Source: Rhodoferax sp. | GTDB lineage: Bacteria; Pseudomonadota; Gammaproteobacteria; Burkholderiales; Burkholderiaceae_C | Assembly (NCBI GenBank): GCA_026224975.1 | Contig: JAMFRW010000460.1 | Location: 1-48,561, forward strand | DNA: 48,561 nt | Reading direction: 5' to 3' | Shown: piece by piece, positions 18,672-25,686 of the stretch | Layout: every line of letters begins with the position of its first letter | Position numbering within the stretch: the first letter of the stretch is position 1 | Position numbers and translations under genes: made by a program | Notes under the pieces: generated by a model | Told to the model about the DNA's origin: nothing | What the model saw: the letters and a program-made list of their open reading frames with translations, nothing else | Databases searched by the model: none

Positions 18672-21518
18672 ATGGGTTCCACAATCCCTTACCAAGCTTC
18701 GCAAAGCGCGGCTCATTCGTCTTCAGACGCATCTCAGAATGCTTCGAACGCCGCGCCTGTGCTGGCCTCGCACAGCCGCTTCGTTCAGCGCATCCGGCGC
18801 CGCTACCCCGCCGAATTGGCCCTGCTGCCGGCCGGGTTGCCCACGCGCGAAGTCATCATCGCACTCGTCGATCGCTTGAAGGCCGATGGCCGCGCCATCG
18901 GTGCCGCGATGCGCGTCGCGCGCCAGCTGGTGCTCGAACGCCTGGCTGTGCTCGACGTGGAGCAAGGCGCGGCCATGCCCGACGTGACACGCGCGATGAC
19001 CGAGCTGGCCGAGGCCACGCTCGACATGGCGCTGGCGCAAGCGCTGGCCGACCAGGACGCGCGCCATGGCGCACCTCGCAACGAAGCTGGCGAACGCATC
19101 GACTTCTGGGTCATCGGCATGGGCAAGCTCGGCGCCCGCGAGCTGAACGTGTCATCCGACATCGACCTGATCTACGTCTACGAAGAAGACGGCCAGACCG
19201 ATGGCGCCAAGCCGGTGAGCGCGCACGAATACTTCTCGCAGGTGGCGCGCAGCCTCTACACGCTGATCGGCGAAAGCACCGAAGACGGCTTCGTCTTCCG
19301 CGTCGACCTGATGCTGCGGCCGAACGGCAACTCCGGCCCGCCCGCCGTCAGCATGGCCATGCTGGAGGAATACCTGCAGGTACAAGGGCGCGAATGGGAG
19401 CGCTTTGCGTGGCTCAAGAGCCGCGTGGTTGCACCGCTCGCCAGCGTTCGCAACGGGCGCGCGCTCGCGTTGCGCGGGCTGGTGACCTCGTTCGTCTACC
19501 GGCGCTATCTCGACTACGGCGTGTTCGAAGGGCTGCGCCAACTGCACACGAAGGTGCGCGAAGAAGCCCAGCGCCGCGCCGCCGGTCGGCCCGAGCGCGC
19601 CAACGACGTGAAGCTTTCGCGCGGCGGCATCCGCGAGATCGAATTCATCGTGCAATTGCTGCTGGTCGTGCGCGGCGGGCAGTTCCCCGAGATCCGCACG
19701 CGCTCCACGCAAAAGGCGCTGGCCAAGCTCGCGGCCGGTGGGCTGATGAAGCCGGCGAGTGCCAAGCGGCTCGACGAGGCCTACACCTTCCTGCGCCGCG
19801 TCGAACACCGCATCCAGTTCCTCGACGACCAGCAAACGCACTTGCTGCCGACAGCCGATGCGGATCTGCACTGGATCTCTCGCAGCTTGAAGCCGATCGG
19901 CGGTGCTGTCGAAGCGGATGCGAAAACGAGCGATGCCTGTTCGCTGCTGCACGACCTGGGCGAGATCCGCGAGTTCGTCGCGACCGAGTTCGATACCCTG
20001 CTGCACGACGGCCGCGCGCCCACGCCCGCCGGCAATGGCGCGCCCGGCACCTGCCGCACCTGCGGGCCCACGCCACACCCGGTCGACAGCGACGTTTTTC
20101 TGGACCAGCTCCCGCCCGAGTTGGCCGCCCGCGTTCGCCCGTTGTGCGAGCAGCCCAAAATCCGCATGCTGCGCGACGACAGCAAGGTGCGTCTGGCGCG
20201 GCTCATCAAGCGCGCCAGCCTGGCCGTGGCCGATGGCCGCTGCACGATGGATGCGGCCACGCGCTTTGTCGATTGGATCGAGCCGCTGCTGCGCCGCGAG
20301 AGTTACCTCGCGATGCTGGTCGAGCGGCCCGAAGTGCAGAACCGCCTGCTGCGCCTCCTGGGCCTGGCACGCTGGCCCATGCGCTACCTGATGCTGCACC
20401 CCGGCGTGATCGACGAGCTGGCCGATGAGCGCCTGCTGCACAGCCGCTTTGTGGCCGAAGACTTCGCCCGTGAACTCGAAGACCGGCACGAAGCCTGGGA
20501 GCGCTCCGGCCAGGCCGACGAAGAATCGTTGCTCGACACGCTGCGCCGCGCGCACCATGCCGAAGTCTTCCGCACGCTGGTGCGCGATGTGGAAGGCCAC
20601 ATCACCGTCGAGCAGGTGGCCGATGACCTCTCGGCACTCGCCGATGCGCTGCTTTGCAAGACCTTGCAATGGGCCTGGAAGCACCTGAAGCAGGCGCACC
20701 GCGCCGAGCCACGGCTGGCGGTCATCGCCTACGGCAAGCTCGGCGGCAAGGAGCTGGGCTACGGCAGCGATCTCGACGTGGTCTTCCTCTACGACGACCA
20801 GGGCGAGCCCGACACCGACAAGGCTGCCGAGGTCTACGGCGCCTTCGTGCGCAAGGTGATCAACTGGCTGACGCTGCGCACCGCCGCGGGTGAGCTTTTC
20901 GACATCGACACGGCGCTGCGGCCCAACGGCAACTCCGGCATGCTGGTCACATCGATCGCATCCTTCGAGAAATACCAGACCGGCCGCGGCAGCAACACCG
21001 CCTGGACCTGGGAGCATCAGGCCCTGACCCGCGCACGCTGGTGTGCCGGCTTCGAAGAACTGGCACCGCAATTCGATGCCGTGCGCCGCAGCGTGTTGTG
21101 CGCGCCGCGCGACGCGGTGGCGCTGAGTGCCGAGGTGCGCACCATGCGCGAGAAGGTCCGCGAAGCCCACCGCGTGCGCAACGGCATGTTCGACGTGAAG
21201 CACAGCGCCGGCGGCATGATGGACGTGGAGTTCGCCGTGCAATACCTGGTGCTCGCGCATGGGGCTACGCACCCGGAGCTGATAGCCGATGTGGGGAACA
21301 TCGCGTTGTTGCAACGGGCCGAAGATGGTGGTTTGCTGCCGGTGGGTGTCGGTTCGAAAGCGGCCGATGCTTACCGCGATCTGCGCCGCGCGCAACACCG
21401 GGCGCGACTCGACGAACAACCTACGCAAGTGGAACCCGCCGCGATGGCCATGCAGCGCGATGCCGTGCTGGCGCTGTGGCACGCGGTGTTCGACACGCCG
21501 GATGGCGCGGCGGGCTGA
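18672..21518 (+). CDS. glnE: Bifunctional glutamine synthetase adenylyltransferase/adenylyl-removing enzyme
   Basis: A 948-residue enzyme that adenylylates glutamine synthetase when nitrogen is plentiful and removes AMP when scarce, in response to PII. Both nucleotidyltransferase domains are intact: GMGKLGARELNVSSDIDL (149-166, the adenylyl-removing half) and AYGKLGGKELGYGSDLDV (from 686, the adenylylating half). The ATG at 18672 starts just before a Ser/Ala-rich leader; an in-frame upstream codon at 18624 is less likely. It diverges from yhdP across 150 bp. A REP-like inverted pair lies 22 bp behind the stop. Confidence 0.96.
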   Translation: MGSTIPYQASQSAAHSSSDASQNASNAAPVLASHSRFVQRIRRRYPAELALLPAGLPTREVIIALVDRLKADGRAIGAAMRVARQLVLERLAVLDVEQGAAMPDVTRAMTELAEATLDMALAQALADQDARHGAPRNEAGERIDFWVIGMGKLGARELNVSSDIDLIYVYEEDGQTDGAKPVSAHEYFSQVARSLYTLIGESTEDGFVFRVDLMLRPNGNSGPPAVSMAMLEEYLQVQGREWERFAWLKSRVVAPLASVRNGRALALRGLVTSFVYRRYLDYGVFEGLRQLHTKVREEAQRRAAGRPERANDVKLSRGGIREIEFIVQLLLVVRGGQFPEIRTRSTQKALAKLAAGGLMKPASAKRLDEAYTFLRRVEHRIQFLDDQQTHLLPTADADLHWISRSLKPIGGAVEADAKTSDACSLLHDLGEIREFVATEFDTLLHDGRAPTPAGNGAPGTCRTCGPTPHPVDSDVFLDQLPPELAARVRPLCEQPKIRMLRDDSKVRLARLIKRASLAVADGRCTMDAATRFVDWIEPLLRRESYLAMLVERPEVQNRLLRLLGLARWPMRYLMLHPGVIDELADERLLHSRFVAEDFARELEDRHEAWERSGQADEESLLDTLRRAHHAEVFRTLVRDVEGHITVEQVADDLSALADALLCKTLQWAWKHLKQAHRAEPRLAVIAYGKLGGKELGYGSDLDVVFLYDDQGEPDTDKAAEVYGAFVRKVINWLTLRTAAGELFDIDTALRPNGNSGMLVTSIASFEKYQTGRGSNTAWTWEHQALTRARWCAGFEELAPQFDAVRRSVLCAPRDAVALSAEVRTMREKVREAHRVRNGMFDVKHSAGGMMDVEFAVQYLVLAHGATHPELIADVGNIALLQRAEDGGLLPVGVGSKAADAYRDLRRAQHRARLDEQPTQVEPAAMAMQRDAVLALWHAVFDTPDGAAG

Positions 21519-21540
21519 AGCGCGAGAGGTGCGGGCACCC

Positions 21541-21613
21541 TTCGACAGGCTCAGGGCGAACGGGAGGGTGGGCTGCGCTGCGGGTCCGACCGCTCGCACT
21601 GAGCCTGTCGAAG
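21541..21613 (+). repeat. REP-like inverted pair behind glnE
   Basis: TTCGACAGGCTCAG at 21541-21554 is matched by its exact reverse complement CTGAGCCTGTCGAA at 21599-21612, with 44 bp between. The left arm extends as GGCGAACG like the copy at 8561. Transcribed, it would form a long stem-loop that could protect the glnE 3' end. It lies in the gap between glnE and the rhombosortase gene. Confidence 0.8.
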
Positions 21614-21650
21614 TGCCAGCCGCGCTCAGCGCCGCCCGCAGCACGCCCCC

Positions 21651-22244
21651 ATGACCCCGCAACGCTGGCTCTGGCCCGCCTTCGCCGCCCTTCTCTGCTT
21701 GTCGGCTTGGCTAGGCTCCCACATCGACCAGACACACATCGACTGGCAACCCTCCCTAGCCCTCATCAACCCCTGGCGAGCCTTCACCGCCGTCGCCGTC
21801 CACTACAGCCAGCTACACCTCACCGCCAACCTCGCAGGCGCAGCACTCGTGGCCGCACTCGGCTTCGCAGCCCGCGTGCCTACCGCATCCACTCTTGCCT
21901 GGGCCGCCGCATGGCCGCTCACGCAGATCGGCCTGCTGCTCAAACCCGAGCTGCTGCACTATGGAGGCCTCTCCGGCGTGCTGCATGCAGGCGTCGCCGT
22001 AGTAGCAGTGCACCTGATCGCCACCGGCGCCACATCCCAACGCTGGGTCGGCGGCGCCTTGGTTGTCGGCGTGTGCGCCAAAGTGCTCAACGAATCACCC
22101 TGGGGCCCCGCCCTGCGCCACCCACCCGGCTGGGACATCGCCGTGGCGCCACTCGCCCACGCGACAGGCCTGGTCGCCGGCGTGGCCTGCGCGTTCGTCG
22201 CCGAATTCATGCGCCGCCGCGCGACCCTTCGAACCTCTTCCTGA
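21651..22244 (+). CDS. rrtA: Rhombosortase (rhomboid-like intramembrane serine protease)
   Basis: A 197-residue polytopic protein with rhomboid hallmarks: HLTAN (His56, Asn60) in the second helix, the serine motif YGGLSGVLH (Ser108), and the general-base His170 in AHATGLVAG. Short length and the WRAFTAVAVHYSQLHL opening point to the rhombosortase branch, which cleaves proteins with a GlyGly-CTERM tail in the inner membrane. No such substrate is in the window. Codon use differs from neighbours: several CTA leucine codons and a C-over-G skew. Follows the REP pair by 37 bp and precedes the DMT gene by 7 bp. Confidence 0.8.
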   Translation: MTPQRWLWPAFAALLCLSAWLGSHIDQTHIDWQPSLALINPWRAFTAVAVHYSQLHLTANLAGAALVAALGFAARVPTASTLAWAAAWPLTQIGLLLKPELLHYGGLSGVLHAGVAVVAVHLIATGATSQRWVGGALVVGVCAKVLNESPWGPALRHPPGWDIAVAPLAHATGLVAGVACAFVAEFMRRRATLRTSS

Positions 22245-22251
22245 CCACTTC

Positions 22252-23148
22252 ATGCTGCAGCGCAAATCCCATCTCGACACCCTGGCCGTCAGCTCGCTGA
22301 TCGTCTGCTGTTTTCTCTGGGGCCTGAACCAGGTGGCGGCCAAGGCGGCCATGCCGGAAGTGCCGGCCCTGTGGCAGGCGGCTTCGCGCTCGCTGGGCGG
22401 CGCACTGCTGGTGTGGCTCTGGACGCGCTGGCGCGGCATTGCGCTGTTCGAGCACGACGCCACCTTGCGCGGCGGGCTGCTCGCGGGTTTGCTGTTCGCG
22501 ACCGAATTCTTCTGCATCTACATCGGCCTGCAGTTCACCACCGCCTCGCGCATGGTCGTGTTCATCTACATCTCGCCCTTCGTGGTAGCCCTCGGCATGC
22601 CCTTCATCGCACGCTCGGAGCGGCTCTCGAAGCTGCAGATGGCCGGCCTGATGATAGCGTTCTCGGGCGTGGCCTGGGCCTTCGCCGAAGGCTTCACGCA
22701 ATCCGCCGCGGGCGACAAACAATGGCTGGGCGATGCACTCGGCGTGGCGGCCGGCGTGATCTGGGGCGCGACCACGCTGGCCATCCGCGGCAGCCAGCTC
22801 ACGCATGCCTCGGCCGAAAAAACGCTGCTCTACCAACTCTCGATCTCCGGCGTGCTGCTCGCGCTCGCCGCTTTGATCACCGGCGCGCGCGTGCCGGAAT
22901 CGCTCTCGGCCATGGCCTGGAGCGCGATGCTGTTCCAGATCGTCGTGATCACCGCGATCAGTTATCTCGTGTGGTTTTGGCTGATCCGCAGCTACCCGGC
23001 CACGCGGCTCGCCTCGTTCACGCTGAGCACCCCCGTCTTCGGCCTGATCGCCGGCGCGATGCTGCTCGGCGAACCCATCACCACACGCCTGGTCGTGGCG
23101 CTGGTGGCGGTCGCCGTGGGCATCGTGCTGGTGAATCGGCGGGCGTGA
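22252..23148 (+). CDS. EamA-family DMT transporter
   Basis: A 298-residue protein with ten predicted membrane helices arranged as two EamA repeats; the first has the family pattern FLWGLNQVAAKAA near residue 22, the second ALGVAAGVIWGATTLAIRG near 165. Drug/metabolite transporters of this kind usually export amino acids, nucleosides or other small metabolites across the inner membrane. The ATG at 22252 is 7 bp after the rhombosortase stop. Substrate is not predictable. Confidence 0.9.
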   Translation: MLQRKSHLDTLAVSSLIVCCFLWGLNQVAAKAAMPEVPALWQAASRSLGGALLVWLWTRWRGIALFEHDATLRGGLLAGLLFATEFFCIYIGLQFTTASRMVVFIYISPFVVALGMPFIARSERLSKLQMAGLMIAFSGVAWAFAEGFTQSAAGDKQWLGDALGVAAGVIWGATTLAIRGSQLTHASAEKTLLYQLSISGVLLALAALITGARVPESLSAMAWSAMLFQIVVITAISYLVWFWLIRSYPATRLASFTLSTPVFGLIAGAMLLGEPITTRLVVALVAVAVGIVLVNRRA

Positions 23149-23185
23149 ATCCGGCGCGGGGGTTTAAGACGCGTACGCTGCGGCC

Positions 23186-23728
23186 ATGAACGGCCTGCCG
23201 CTGCGCATCACGATCCGCCTGCTGCTGTGCGCGGCGATGTCGTGGGTCGTGTGGCGGCTCGGCGGGCTGGCGGTGATGGTCGTGACGGCACCGCTCTACG
23301 GCGTGGCGCTCGCGCGGCCCTTGATCGACCTGATGAGCGAACTGCGGCACGGCGCGCGCATGGCGGTCTGGCGATCGGTCGAAGGCCGGCACTTCGCCTT
23401 TCGCGGCACGCCGGTTCAAGTACTGGAAGACGCCGACCATGCGAGATGGATCCGCGCGGCCGACGTGCGCCGCATCGTCGGCTACACCGCGTCGCACGGG
23501 ACGCTCGCGCTGACGTATCCCCACGGCTGGCGCGTGATGGGCCAACCGCCGGAACCGCATTTCGGCGAAGACGCGCTGATCACGCATCTGTCGAAAGAGA
23601 GTTCATCTGAGGCGCTGCGCTTTCGCCACTGGGCAGAGCGGGGGATCGTGTTTCCCGCGCAGCGGCAACGCGAGCGGCTGGGCATCCGGCTCCCGACGGC
23701 AGAGGCCGAAACCGAACCCCCGCGTTGA
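23186..23728 (+). CDS. Small conserved membrane protein of unknown function
   Basis: A 180-residue protein with one or two hydrophobic segments (about 9-22 and 26-42) followed by a soluble C-terminal domain containing RHFAFRGTPVQVLED and WIRAADVRRIVGY, which reads like a short cytoplasmic domain of mixed alpha/beta structure. No known motif. It ends 7 bp before the convergent rfaE2 stop. Codon use is like its neighbours, so it is likely real. Confidence 0.7.
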   Translation: MNGLPLRITIRLLLCAAMSWVVWRLGGLAVMVVTAPLYGVALARPLIDLMSELRHGARMAVWRSVEGRHFAFRGTPVQVLEDADHARWIRAADVRRIVGYTASHGTLALTYPHGWRVMGQPPEPHFGEDALITHLSKESSSEALRFRHWAERGIVFPAQRQRERLGIRLPTAEAETEPPR

Positions 23729-23735
23729 ATTCAGT

Positions 23736-24209
23736 TCAGGCGCGAATCCGCCGCACCAGCGCCGTCGTCGAATATCCGTCCACGAACGACAACGCACGCG
23801 CATCGCCGCCCCAGCTCCGCACCCACCTGGTTTCTTCCAGCGTCTCGATGTCGTAATCGCCGCCCTTCACGTAGAGCTGCGGTCGCACCAGCTTGAGCAA
23901 CTCGACCGGCGTGGCCTCGTCGAACAGCGTCACGAGGCTCACGCTCTCCAGCGCTGCCAGCACGCAGGCGCGGTCGATATCGGCATTGAGTGGCCGATCC
24001 GGCCCCTTGCCCAGCAGCCGCGCCGACGCGTCACTGTTCAGCCCGATCACCAGGCTCGCCCCCAGCGCCCGCGCCTGCGCCAGGTAGCTCACATGGCCGC
24101 GGTGCAGGATGTCGAACACGCCGTTGGTGAACACCACGGGCTGCGGCAACTCCGCGACGCGGCCAGCGAGTTCATGGCGAGGGCAGAGCTTGTCGAGGAA
24201 GGTGGTCAT
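23736..24209 (-). CDS. rfaE2: D-glycero-beta-D-manno-heptose 1-phosphate adenylyltransferase (RfaE domain II)
   Basis: A 157-residue nucleotidyltransferase that makes ADP-heptose precursor for the lipopolysaccharide inner core. Motifs: FTNGVFDILHRGH (HxGH at 36-39) and the C-terminal KGGDY and STTALVRRI segments. In enterobacteria this is the second half of HldE; here, as in most betaproteobacteria, it is a free-standing gene and the kinase half is elsewhere. The ATG at 24209 gives the family length; an earlier in-frame codon at 24269 would run through the neighbouring terminator. Confidence 0.93.
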   Translation of the reverse strand: MTTFLDKLCPRHELAGRVAELPQPVVFTNGVFDILHRGHVSYLAQARALGASLVIGLNSDASARLLGKGPDRPLNADIDRACVLAALESVSLVTLFDEATPVELLKLVRPQLYVKGGDYDIETLEETRWVRSWGGDARALSFVDGYSTTALVRRIRA

Positions 24210-24250
24210 GGCAACTTGTCGAAGCGGATGATGTGCTGCGTCTTCCCCAA

Positions 24251-24278
24251 GCAAAACGGCCTGTTGCAAGCAGGCCGT
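24251..24278 (-). terminator. Rho-independent terminator for the diiron protein gene
   Basis: On the minus strand ACGGCCTG pairs perfectly with CAGGCCGT around a 7-nt loop, followed by TTTT. It lies 27 bp beyond the stop of the diiron gene and upstream of rfaE2, so it separates the two minus-strand transcripts. Confidence 0.8.
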
Positions 24279-24304
24279 CGAGCTGATGAACGCAGTTCGA
24301 AAAA

Positions 24305-25180
24305 CTACGCCGGCTGCGCCCCTGCCGCGAGCTTGGCCGCTGCTGCTGCCGCCACGGCCTGCGTCACTTCCTTGCGGTAGCGGTTGAGCTCCTGCACGCT
24401 CGCGAAGCTGCGCTCCATCAGCAGGCTCATGTTGTGCAGAATGCGTTCAACGACCTTGGTTTCCCACACCGCATCGAACTGGATCTGCTTGTCCAGCCAC
24501 TGCTCCAGCCACTCGGGGTTGGGCAGGCGGCTCTGCACGGTGTCGCGCGGGAACAGCGATGCGTTGACGTGCAGGTTGGTCGGATGCAGCGCCTGCGCGG
24601 TGCGGCGGGCGCTCGCCATCAGCACACCGACCTTGGCAAAGGCGGCGCGGGCTTCGTCCCCGAACTTCTGCAGCGCGCGCTTCATGTAGCGCAGGTAGGC
24701 GCCGCCGTGGCGGGCTTCGTCGCGCGCCAGGGTTTCGTAGATGGCCTGGATGACCGGCTCGGTGTGCCATTCGGCGGCGCGGCGATACCAGTGGTTCAGG
24801 CGAATCTCTCCGCAAAAATGCAGCATCAGCGTCTCCAACGCCGGGGCCGGGTCGAACTCGAAGCGCACTTCCTGCAGCTCGGCCTCGGTGGGCACGAGTT
24901 CGGGGCGGAACTTGCGCAGGTACTCCATCAGCACCAGCGAGTGTTTCTGCTCTTCGAAGAACCACACGCTCATGAAGCCGCAGAAATCGGCATCGTCCTT
25001 GTTGTCGCGCAGGAACATCTCGGTCGCGGGCAGGGCGGCCCACTCGGTGATGGCGTTCATCTTGATGGTTTGCGCCTGCTCATCGGTGAGCTTGCTGGCG
25101 TCGAACTGGTCCCAAGGAATGTCCTTGTCCATGTCCCATCGCACCGCTTCAAGCTGCTTGAAAAGTTCTGGGTAGATCAT
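24305..25180 (-). CDS. Ferritin-like diiron protein, acyl-ACP desaturase-like
   Basis: A 291-residue helical protein with a complete carboxylate-diiron ligand set: Glu46 (ITEW), Glu77 and His80 (FEEQKH), Glu125 (CGEIRLNHW), Glu155 and His158 (RDEARH). The E / ExxH / E / ExxH order is that of soluble acyl-ACP desaturases and related oxygen-activating enzymes. It is somewhat shorter than plant desaturases. The start at 25180 gives MIYPELFKQL; farther upstream the frame enters the AT-rich divergent region. It diverges from the lipid-modification operon and has its own terminator, so an oxidation or desaturation of fatty acyl chains linked to that operon is plausible but inferred. Confidence 0.85.
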   Translation of the reverse strand: MIYPELFKQLEAVRWDMDKDIPWDQFDASKLTDEQAQTIKMNAITEWAALPATEMFLRDNKDDADFCGFMSVWFFEEQKHSLVLMEYLRKFRPELVPTEAELQEVRFEFDPAPALETLMLHFCGEIRLNHWYRRAAEWHTEPVIQAIYETLARDEARHGGAYLRYMKRALQKFGDEARAAFAKVGVLMASARRTAQALHPTNLHVNASLFPRDTVQSRLPNPEWLEQWLDKQIQFDAVWETKVVERILHNMSLLMERSFASVQELNRYRKEVTQAVAAAAAAKLAAGAQPA

Positions 25181-25553
25181 CGGCTGGCCTCGTAGTCGGC
25201 GCGATTCTAGTCTGCGCGCCGTGACGGCCCGCCTATGCGGCAGCACCTTCGGCAAGGTCTTTGGCGGGCAGCGCCGCGTACGCAAAGCAGCCACAAACGG
25301 ATGCATGGATCGCGACGTAGAAAGGGTCGTTCTGCCGCCTGCTGGCAGTCCAAAAACCAACGGATGCAAAATGAAGACTGTTCGGTTATATTTGAAACCA
25401 ATCAGTTCAAACGGTGAATGCCATGCCCAGTTTTGCCTTCTCTTTTCGATTCGAACAGAAACCAAAATTGACGGAACTCTGTGCGAAGAGCCGCCTCCAA
25501 AAACCCGATTCACGATTTTTGTCGCGTAGCCTGCCACGCAAACTGGCTGAAAT
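25181..25553. other. AT-rich divergent intergenic region
   Basis: No gene is supported here; short open frames lack a ribosome site and family features. Roughly 25365-25470 is distinctly AT-rich compared with the rest of the window. It contains an inverted repeat TTGAA/TTCAA (25393-25410). On the minus strand TTGAAC (25410-25405) and TATAAC (25390-25385) with a 14-bp spacer form a weak candidate promoter for the diiron gene. Promoters for the small RNA and operon on the plus strand should also lie here but no clear consensus is visible. Confidence 0.5.
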
Positions 25554-25659
25554 CCCCGGGCGGTTCTCCTCCTCCCTCCTCCCTCCCTCCTTCGCCCGGG
25601 GGCGCTTCGCGACTCTCTTATTCCCCAACGGGGCTGCAGGCGCAGCCCCGTTGTCGTTT
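25554..25659 (+). ncRNA. Candidate cuckoo/CcsR-like small RNA with anti-Shine-Dalgarno loop
   Basis: CCCCGGGCG (25554-25562) pairs perfectly with CGCCCGGGG (25593-25601). The 30-nt all-but-pure pyrimidine loop holds two overlapping CCTCCTCCC motifs (25568-25576 and 25575-25583), complementary to strong Shine-Dalgarno sequences. A 24-nt linker leads to an 11-bp terminator-like hairpin. A hairpin displaying CCUCCUCCC plus a terminator is the defining layout of the cuckoo RNA family (CcsR1-4 in Rhodobacter). The transcript start is not determined. The alternative is a structured 5' leader or attenuator of the operon that begins 34 bp beyond the second hairpin. Confidence 0.6.
25627..25659 (+). 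terminator. Terminator-like hairpin ahead of the lipid-modification operon
   Basis: AACGGGGCTGC (25627-25637) and GCAGCCCCGTT (25642-25652) form a perfect 11-bp stem with the loop AGGC, followed by the imperfect T-rich tail GTCGTTT. It either ends the small RNA or attenuates transcription into the FAD oxidoreductase gene 34 bp downstream. Confidence 0.7.
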
Positions 25660-25686
25660 CCGCGGCCGGCGGCGGGCTGATTCGCG

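Noticed and set aside
19152-21662. Long minus-strand open frame opposite glnE (836 codons)
   Set aside because: Arg/Ala/His-rich, no family motifs; an antisense shadow caused by high GC. glnE has both conserved transferase motifs in the other strand.
25371-25529. Possible 52-residue ORF (MKTVRLYLKP...) and a DUF1127 gene next to the small RNA
   Set aside because: No Shine-Dalgarno and no DUF1127 pattern; sequence composition looks non-coding.
25414-25680. Plus-strand frame of 88 codons in the divergent gap
   Set aside because: It reads through the anti-Shine-Dalgarno hairpin and the terminator; low-complexity Pro/Ser/Arg end, no motif.
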